Source: JAOTYV01 sp964469835 (GTDB lineage: Bacteria; Pseudomonadota; Alphaproteobacteria; UBA8366). Taken from it: a stretch of DNA of 15,553 nucleotides. The stretch covers positions 1-15,553 of the forward strand of contig CAYYBI010000595.1 of assembly GCA_964469835.1 (NCBI GenBank), given 5' to 3'. A program made the translations under genes and the position numbers. Below, piece after piece: positions 1-4,953 of this stretch (within the stretch, counting starts at the first letter, position 1; each line of letters begins with the position of its first letter). The notes under the pieces are model-generated. The model worked only from the letters and a program-made list of their open reading frames with translations. It was not told the DNA's origin and ran no database searches.

Positions 1-534
1 AAAGCCTACATGGACGAGGTGATCGAGCCCTTCAAGACCGACGACCTGTCTGAAAGCCATCCGACCAAGGGCAATATCGAGGGCGGACTGACGACAATCG
101 AGGAGAAGGCCTTCGGCAATCTCGAGAAGATCGGGAAGAAGACCAAGTATATCGATATTCTCGAACCGGCGGAGGAGCCGACCAAGGGCGCCGGCCTTTA
201 TTTCATGGATACGTCGTCGGCTGCGGCCGAATGCGTGACCTTGCAGGCCGCCGCCGGATTCGCCGTGCATTTGTTCCCAACCGGCCAGGGCAACGTTATC
301 GGCAATCCGATCGAACCGGTCGTCAAGCTGACTGCGAACCCGCGAACCGCCCGCGAAATGAGCGAACATGTCGATCTCGACGTTTCCGGCGTACTGCGGC
401 GCGAGATGAATTTCGATCAGGCCGGCGACGCCTTGATCGATATCATGATCAGGACATGCAACGGCCGGTTAACCTGCGCCGAGGCGTTGGGTCATAACGA
501 GTTCGTTATGACAAAACTCTACCGAAGCGCCTGA
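1..534 (+). CDS. UxaA/SuyB-family dehydratase or sulfo-lyase large subunit, 3' part
   Basis: Partial gene: the frame is open from base 1 (Lys-Ala-Tyr before the first Met at base 10) to the stop at 532-534, so only the last 177 residues are present. The UxaA C-terminal domain is recognisable from GNIEGGLTTIEEKAFGN, FMDTSSAAAECVTLQAA, FPTGQGNVIGNPIEPVVKLT and the ending GHNEFVMTKLYRSA. Family members include altronate and galactarate dehydratases and the beta subunit of (2R)-sulfolactate sulfo-lyase (SuyB), which removes water or sulfite from a hydroxy acid to leave a 2-oxo acid. From memory the tail is closest to SuyB-type proteins, but the substrate cannot be fixed from this fragment. The separate small SAF-domain subunit, if there is one, would lie to the left, outside the window. 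The next gene on the same strand encodes another hydroxy-acid dehydratase, so a shared catabolic theme is likely. Confidence 0.85.
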   Translation, partial: KAYMDEVIEPFKTDDLSESHPTKGNIEGGLTTIEEKAFGNLEKIGKKTKYIDILEPAEEPTKGAGLYFMDTSSAAAECVTLQAAAGFAVHLFPTGQGNVIGNPIEPVVKLTANPRTAREMSEHVDLDVSGVLRREMNFDQAGDALIDIMIRTCNGRLTCAEALGHNEFVMTKLYRSA

Positions 535-543
535 TACGGCAAC

Positions 544-574
544 GTGGGGCCGCGATGCCGATCGGCGGCCCCAC
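544..574 (+). terminator. GC-rich hairpin after the UxaA-family gene, candidate terminator
   Basis: A perfect 10-bp inverted repeat, GTGGGGCCGC at 544-553 against GCGGCCCCAC at 565-574, starts 10 bases after the stop codon. The 11-base loop can pair further (GAT with ATC). No run of T follows, so it is not a classical intrinsic terminator. It may act as an mRNA 3'-end stabiliser, or work with Rho. The pairing is seen directly; the function is inferred. Confidence 0.45.
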
Positions 575-602
575 CAATCCGCGTGTACGCAGATCCGCGA
601 TG

Positions 603-658
603 GCCGCGTCCGTCTGCGGCTTCGCGGCGAGTCCGCCGCATGGATTTAGGGACGCGGC
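603..658 (+). other. Structured spacer upstream of tarD (nested stems)
   Basis: A 9-bp perfect stem, GCCGCGTCC at 603-611 against GGACGCGGC at 650-658, encloses a second stem, TGCGGC at 615-620 against GCCGCA at 635-640. An alternative inner stem, GCGGCG at 624-629 against CGCCGC at 634-639, is mutually exclusive with the second one. With the hairpin at 544-574, most of the 193-base gap before tarD can fold. It could be a second 3'-end structure, an attenuator, or a leader element of tarD. No known riboswitch class was recognised. GC-rich sequence forms such stems fairly easily, so the role is uncertain. Confidence 0.35.
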
Positions 659-727
659 TCTCGGAAAGGGCGACCCCATCCGACCGCGCAACGCGCACAT
701 ACTATTCGTCTGAAGGAAATCATCGCG

Positions 728-1897
728 ATGCGAATCATCGATATCCGTGAGACAACGGCAAAGCTCGAATCGAGCATGCGCAACGCGGTAATCGATTTCT
801 CGAAAATGACCACCAGCGCTGTCGCCGTCGTTACCGACGTTACCCGGAACGGCGAACGCGTGGTCGGATATGGCTGCGGCTCGAATGGCCGTTACGCACA
901 GGGCGGCATCCTGCGCGAGCGGCTCCTGCCGCGTATCCTGGAAGCGGATCCGGACGATTTGCTGGACCGCGATCGGGACAATTTCGATCCGTTTCGAATT
1001 CAGGCCTGCATGATGCGCAATGAAAAGCCCGGCGGTCATGGCGACCGCGCCGTGGCTGCCGCAGTAGTCGACATGGCGGTATGGGACGCGGTCGCGAAGA
1101 TCGAAGAAAAGCCACTTTGGAAGGTCCTGGCCGAGCGGTTTAACGGCGAAGCCTATGACGAGCGCGTACTGGTCTATCCTGGCGGCGGTTATTACTACCC
1201 CGGGAAAGAAATCGAACAACTCCAGGCGGAGATGAAAGGGTACCGGGATCAAGGGTACCGCATCGTGAAGATGAAGGTGGGCGGCGCGGATACCGCGACA
1301 GACCTGAAGCGGATTGAGGCGGTGCTGCACATCGTCGGTTCCGGCGACAACCTCGCTGTCGACGCCAACGGCCGCTTTGGACTGGAGGAGGCCGTTGCGT
1401 TCGGCGATGCCATCGCCCCCCTCGATCTCGCATGGTTCGAAGAACCGGGCGATCCGCTGGATTTCGCCCTCAATGCAGAATTGATCGGCCGGTATGCGGG
1501 CTCTATCGCCACCGGCGAGAACCTATTTTCCGCGCAGGATGCAAAGAACCTTGCGCTTTATGGCGGAATGCGGCCGGAAACGGATTGGATACAGATCGAT
1601 CCCGCGCTCGCCTATGGGCTCACTGAATTTCTCCGGATGATCGACGCACTCGCGCCGCTGGGTTGGCATCATCGACGCCATATTCCCCATGGCGGCCACC
1701 AGCTTGGCCTTAATCTGGCCGCCGGGCTGCAACTCGGCGGGACCGAATCCTATCCCCTCGTCTTCCAACCGTTCGGGGGATTCGCCGATGACGCCGTGAT
1801 CGAAGACGGCTACACCACACCGCCCGATACACCGGGCATCGGCGTGGAGCTCAAATCCGAGATGTTCAAAATTCTAAGGCCGCTCGGCGAGATCTAG
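728..1897 (+). CDS. tarD: D-tartrate dehydratase, enolase superfamily
   Basis: Predicted to dehydrate D-tartrate to oxaloacetate in the cytoplasm using Mg2+ (EC 4.2.1.81). The 389 residues match, from memory, the length and much of the sequence of the characterised Bradyrhizobium japonicum TarD. Shared stretches include IDFSKMTTSAVAVVTDV, NEKPGGHGDRAVA, PGGGYYYPGK and HIPHGGHQ. The mandelate-racemase-type barrel shows the KMK base motif at residues 181-183, presumed metal ligands Asp212 (VDANGRF), Glu238 (WFEEPGDP) and Glu264 (ATGENLF), and His321 at the position of the second catalytic residue. The start at 728 is supported by GAAGGAAA at 712-719, spaced 8 bases. The gene follows a structured spacer, and a coupled small ORF begins five bases after its stop. 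A paralogous acid-sugar dehydratase with another substrate is possible, but all expected active-site residues are present. Confidence 0.88.
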   Translation: MRIIDIRETTAKLESSMRNAVIDFSKMTTSAVAVVTDVTRNGERVVGYGCGSNGRYAQGGILRERLLPRILEADPDDLLDRDRDNFDPFRIQACMMRNEKPGGHGDRAVAAAVVDMAVWDAVAKIEEKPLWKVLAERFNGEAYDERVLVYPGGGYYYPGKEIEQLQAEMKGYRDQGYRIVKMKVGGADTATDLKRIEAVLHIVGSGDNLAVDANGRFGLEEAVAFGDAIAPLDLAWFEEPGDPLDFALNAELIGRYAGSIATGENLFSAQDAKNLALYGGMRPETDWIQIDPALAYGLTEFLRMIDALAPLGWHHRRHIPHGGHQLGLNLAAGLQLGGTESYPLVFQPFGGFADDAVIEDGYTTPPDTPGIGVELKSEMFKILRPLGEI

Positions 1898-1901
1898 AAG
1901 A

Positions 1902-1982
1902 ATGAACGATTTCGTCATCACCAACATTACCGGCGCGGCAGCAGATACCGTTATCCGACGTATCCTGGAAGGCAAGGCATGA
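1902..1982 (+). CDS. 26-residue ORF translationally coupled to the Ldh2-family gene
   Basis: ATG at 1902 opens a frame encoding MNDFVITNITGAAADTVIRR followed by six more residues, ending in a TGA that overlaps the next gene's start (ATGA at 1979-1982). It begins five bases after the tarD stop, behind a purine stretch AGAAGA. The arrangement allows ribosomes to pass from tarD through this ORF into the dehydrogenase. I do not recognise the peptide. It may be a leader for coupling, the remnant of a deleted gene, or a chance frame. Confidence 0.35.
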   Translation: MNDFVITNITGAAADTVIRRILEGKA

Positions 1983-2983
1983 GCACCGTTACCCTATCGC
2001 TGGAAGACCTTCACGCGCTGACGCTACAGATTCTCATTGCGCACGACACCAGCCCGATCAATGCCGAACAAGTCGCAACCGCGCTGGTGGCGGCCGAAGC
2101 CGATGGCCAGAAGGGTCACGGCGCATCGCGCATCCCTTCCTATTCGGCACAATCTAAGTCCGGCAAGGTCAACGGCCACGCAAATCCGAAACTCAGCAAA
2201 ATCGGCCCTGCCGCGCTTCGTGTCGATGCCCGAAGCGGCTTCGCCTCTCCCGCGATCAACCTGGCCGTCGAAGCGTTGACGGAATTAGCGCAGGAAACCG
2301 GGATTGCCGCTGTCGCCATCGCCAATTCGCATCATTCGGGCGTTGCCGGACATCATGTCGAGCCGGTCGCGCGGCGCGGTTTGATTGGAATTAGTTTCGG
2401 CAATGGCCCGCAAGGCATCGCACCGTGGGGCGGCAATCGCGGACTTTTCGGCACCAATCCCATCGCGTTTGCCGCGCCGCGCCGCAGCACATCGCCGCTC
2501 GTGATCGACATGAGCATGAGCAAGGTGGCGCGCGGCAAGGTCAACGTGGCCGCCCAAAAAGGCGAAGCGATCCCGGAGGGCTGGGCGGTGGATGCAACCG
2601 GCGCCGCAACAACCGATCCAAAAGCGGCGCTCGCCGGCACCATGCTGCCACTCGGCGATGCCAAGGGCGCGCAACTCGTCCTGATGGTGGAAATTTTGGC
2701 CGCTGCGCTGACCGGCTCGCAGTTTGGCTATGAAGCGAGCTCATTTTTTACCGGTGAAGGCGATCCACCCCATATCGGCCAATTCCTGATTGCCATCGAC
2801 CCGGCACTTTTCTCGCGAAAGACTTTCGCGGACCGACTGGAAAACCTCTTGCAGGCAATCCTGGATCAGCCGGGCACACGTCTGCCCGGCCTGCAGCGAT
2901 ACGACATGCGGCAGGCTGCCGCCCGCGACGGTGTCGAGCTGCCGCAGGCGCTGTATGACGAATTGCAGGGTTTGGCCAGCTAA
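1979..2983 (+). CDS. Ldh2-family (malate/L-lactate/sulfolactate type) NAD(P)-dependent dehydrogenase
   Basis: A 334-residue member of the Ldh2 family (PF02615), whose members oxidise 2-hydroxy acids such as malate, lactate, ureidoglycolate, 2,3-diketogulonate or (R)-sulfolactate. The whole fold is visible: KGHGASR around residues 45-51, SHHSGVAGHH at 117-126 with the catalytic-region histidines, FGTNPIAFAAP at 157-167, VIDMSMSKVARGKV at 175-188, PEGWAVD at 199-205 and LVLMVEILAAALTG at 233-246. The length is normal. GGAAGG about eight bases upstream supports the start. It sits behind tarD, coupled through a 26-codon ORF, and meets the FAH-family gene tail to tail with 10 bases between stops. 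Next to a UxaA/SuyB-type lyase, an (R)-sulfolactate dehydrogenase (ComC) role is attractive. Next to TarD, a malate- or tartrate-linked role is equally possible. Sequence alone does not decide. Confidence 0.82.
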   Translation: MSTVTLSLEDLHALTLQILIAHDTSPINAEQVATALVAAEADGQKGHGASRIPSYSAQSKSGKVNGHANPKLSKIGPAALRVDARSGFASPAINLAVEALTELAQETGIAAVAIANSHHSGVAGHHVEPVARRGLIGISFGNGPQGIAPWGGNRGLFGTNPIAFAAPRRSTSPLVIDMSMSKVARGKVNVAAQKGEAIPEGWAVDATGAATTDPKAALAGTMLPLGDAKGAQLVLMVEILAAALTGSQFGYEASSFFTGEGDPPHIGQFLIAIDPALFSRKTFADRLENLLQAILDQPGTRLPGLQRYDMRQAAARDGVELPQALYDELQGLAS

Positions 2984-2993
2984 GGCGACCGCA

Positions 2994-3860
2994 TCAGCCG
3001 GCGGCCGCGACCGGATTGACCAGCAATCCGACACCTTCGATCTCCACCTCGCACCGATCGCCGGCCTTCATGAAGATCGGCGGTTTCCGCGCGAATCCAA
3101 CGCCCGACGGCGTACCCGATACGATGATATCGCCCGGCAGTAGGGTCATGACCTCCGAAATCGTCCGGATCAGCTCCGGCACGTCGAACATCATGTCACG
3201 GGTATTCGCGTCCTGCAGCGTTTCCCCATTGAGGCGGGTTTGAATGCGCAGCCCCTGGCCTCCCGCCGGAATTTCGTCCGCGGTGACCATATCCGGACCG
3301 AACCCGCCGGAGCCGTCGAAATTCTTGCCGGATGTCCAGGTCTGACTCTTGAACTGATAATCCCGAACCGATCCTTCGTTGAAGACCGAATACCCGGCGA
3401 CATGATCGAGCGCCCGGGCAGCGGAGATGTTTCGCCCCGCCGTGCCGATAACCACCACCATCTCCGCCTCGTAGTCGAATTGATCCGAACAGGCAGGAAC
3501 GATCAAGGGTTGTTCGTGGGCAACCAGCGATGTGGGGACACGCAGGAACAGCACCGGGTATTCAGGCTTCTCAAGACTGCTTTCCGCCGCATGATCCGCG
3601 TAGTTCAACCCGACGCAAACGATCTTGCCGGGGTTCCATACCGGCGGATGGTAGACCAGCCCGCCGGAAGGCGAGACCGCCGCCAACGGCGGATCCGCCG
3701 CAAGCGCGCGCAGCCGCGCCAGCGTATCGTCGCCCGCAGCCAACAGGGCAGGCATATCGTGCGGCAGTTTCGGATCGGCAAGCGTCAGGTCGACGATCTC
3801 ATCACCACGGCGAAGACCCAAGGCCGGCGTGCCGGCTTTGTCAAAGGCGAGTAGGCGCAT
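2994..3860 (-). CDS. Fumarylacetoacetate hydrolase (FAH) family protein
   Basis: A 288-residue protein with a short N-terminal domain and the FAH catalytic domain (PF01557) from about residue 78. Family members cleave or decarboxylate 2-oxo acids (fumarylpyruvate, acylpyruvates, oxaloacetate) or hydrate 2-oxopentenoate, using Mg2+ or Mn2+. Visible motifs are KIVCVGLNYADHAAE at 79-93, the metal-ligand motif DYEAEMVVVIG at 129-139 (Glu131, Glu133), and FNEGSVRDYQ at 160-169. In that last motif Glu162 replaces the usual Asp ligand, a variant I recall in other proteobacterial members. GKNFDGSGGFGPD and IVSGTPSGVGFARKP follow. A good ribosome site (GAAGGGAG) lies upstream of the start. It is convergent with the dehydratase/dehydrogenase genes and divergent from the small ORF. 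Oxaloacetate decarboxylase or tautomerase activity, downstream of TarD, is a reasonable guess only. Confidence 0.85.
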   Translation of the reverse strand: MRLLAFDKAGTPALGLRRGDEIVDLTLADPKLPHDMPALLAAGDDTLARLRALAADPPLAAVSPSGGLVYHPPVWNPGKIVCVGLNYADHAAESSLEKPEYPVLFLRVPTSLVAHEQPLIVPACSDQFDYEAEMVVVIGTAGRNISAARALDHVAGYSVFNEGSVRDYQFKSQTWTSGKNFDGSGGFGPDMVTADEIPAGGQGLRIQTRLNGETLQDANTRDMMFDVPELIRTISEVMTLLPGDIIVSGTPSGVGFARKPPIFMKAGDRCEVEIEGVGLLVNPVAAAG

Positions 3861-3919
3861 GTCTCAGCTCCCTTCGGGATTTCATGCGTTTTTTGAATGG
3901 CCGGACTATAGTGTCAGCC

Positions 3920-4096
3920 ATGGCGGAACAAGAAATCGACGGTTACCAGTACGCTGTAATCGAATCAACCGGGTTGATCGCGGTGCGCCGCCCGGACGGT
4001 TCCATCCGCATGTTGCCGGAAAGCCCGAATGCCGAAGCGGCAGTGCGCGCCTTTATCGACAAAGACAAAACCGCCACGGGCCAATCACCGTCGTAA
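3920..4096 (+). CDS. Small hypothetical protein, 58 residues
   Basis: The ORF begins MAEQEIDGYQYAVIESTGLI and runs to a TAA at 4094-4096. It is acidic overall, has no signal peptide or membrane segment, and I recognise no family. An in-frame GTG at 3911 is an alternative start. There is no convincing Shine-Dalgarno sequence. A TATAGT hexamer at 3907-3912 would place a transcription start near 3919, which would make the message leaderless, but no good -35 box supports it. It lies divergent from the FAH-family gene and 55 bases before the methyltransferase on the same strand, so the two may be cotranscribed. Confidence 0.5.
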   Translation: MAEQEIDGYQYAVIESTGLIAVRRPDGSIRMLPESPNAEAAVRAFIDKDKTATGQSPS

Positions 4097-4151
4097 CGGC
4101 TGACATCCGGCATCGGGACTCCCCGTTTCGGCGGCGCGGCGGTATCCTTCG

Positions 4152-4940
4152 ATGATGAAAAAAGTTATTTCCGCAATTTTCTGTCTTGCCCTGATCCTGA
4201 GCGCCTGCGGAACCGCGAATGGCGAACCGGAAACGCCGTCCAAAACGTCTCCGGAATCTTCGGAGCGTATCGTCAATCCGCAAACCATGCGCGCCGTACT
4301 GCTGACGTCCATCAAGCGCCATGTCGAGGCGACGGAAAAACATACCGGGATCGCCGCGCTTGATCCTAAGGTCCTGCGGACCATCGGCGAGATCCCCCGC
4401 CATGAGTTCGTCCCGCGGCCGCTGCGCGAACTGGCCTATTTTGATATTCCGCTGCCGCTGGGCCACAAACAGAATATTCCGCAACCGTTTCTCGTCGCCC
4501 TGATGACCCATCTTGCCGCGGTGGAACGCCATCATGTTGTCTTCGAAACCGGCACCGGCGCCGGCTATCAAGCGGCGATACTGGCCCGCCTCGCGAAGCG
4601 CGTCTACAGCGTCGAAGTGGTGCGGCCGCTCGCGACGCAGGCAGCCCGTCGCCTGCAAGGCTTGGGGATCAGTTCGGTGGAGGTCAAGGCTGCCGACGGA
4701 TATTACGGCTGGCCGGAAAAGGGACCGTTCGACGCCATCATCGTCAAGGAAGCCGTGCACCACATCCCGCCACCGCTCCTGAACCAACTCAAGCGCGGTG
4801 GTCGAATGGTCATTCCGGTGGGGCCGCTCGACCAAGCGCAGATGCTCAAACTTGTAACCAAGGATAAGAATGGCCGCGTGCGCCAGCGCAATATCCTGCC
4901 CGTGCGCTTCGCCCCCTTGCAGGGCGGCGAACGGATTTAG
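4152..4940 (+). CDS. Protein-L-isoaspartate O-methyltransferase with lipoprotein signal
   Basis: A 262-residue PIMT (PCMT family), an enzyme that uses SAM to methylate isoaspartyl residues in damaged proteins. The N-terminus is unusual: MMKK, a hydrophobic stretch and the lipobox LSAC with Cys19, then a polar linker to about residue 40. This predicts a lipoprotein anchored on the periplasmic face. The catalytic domain shows IPRHEFVP at 81-88, the SAM loop ETGTGAGYQAA at 132-142, the acidic end of strand two (VYSVEVV), LKRGGRMVIPVG at 213-224 and FAPLQGGERI at the end. The usual T-I-S-Q-P-Y motif reads NIPQPF at 108-113, so the conserved Ser is Pro. Met at 4155 is an alternative start. SAM is cytoplasmic, so an exported location raises the question of its cofactor supply, and the domain may not be catalytic. 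It is tail to tail with the DUF2339 gene. Confidence 0.83.
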   Translation: MMKKVISAIFCLALILSACGTANGEPETPSKTSPESSERIVNPQTMRAVLLTSIKRHVEATEKHTGIAALDPKVLRTIGEIPRHEFVPRPLRELAYFDIPLPLGHKQNIPQPFLVALMTHLAAVERHHVVFETGTGAGYQAAILARLAKRVYSVEVVRPLATQAARRLQGLGISSVEVKAADGYYGWPEKGPFDAIIVKEAVHHIPPPLLNQLKRGGRMVIPVGPLDQAQMLKLVTKDKNGRVRQRNILPVRFAPLQGGERI

Positions 4941-4953
4941 TTTTAGCTGCGCC

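Noticed and set aside
1236..1260. Repeated AAGGGTACCG within tarD
   Set aside because: It is a 15-base-spaced repeat encoding two similar Gly-Tyr-Arg segments, matching the normal protein family sequence here.
506..1330. Long minus-strand ORF of 274 codons opposite tarD
   Set aside because: It is the antisense shadow of a GC-rich real gene. The protein has no recognisable family, and tarD in the other frame is unmistakable.
2814..2830. Inverted repeat CGCGAAAG-A-CTTTCGCG in the Ldh2-family gene
   Set aside because: 8-base arms inside a coding region are expected at about this frequency in a window this size, and there is no promoter context.
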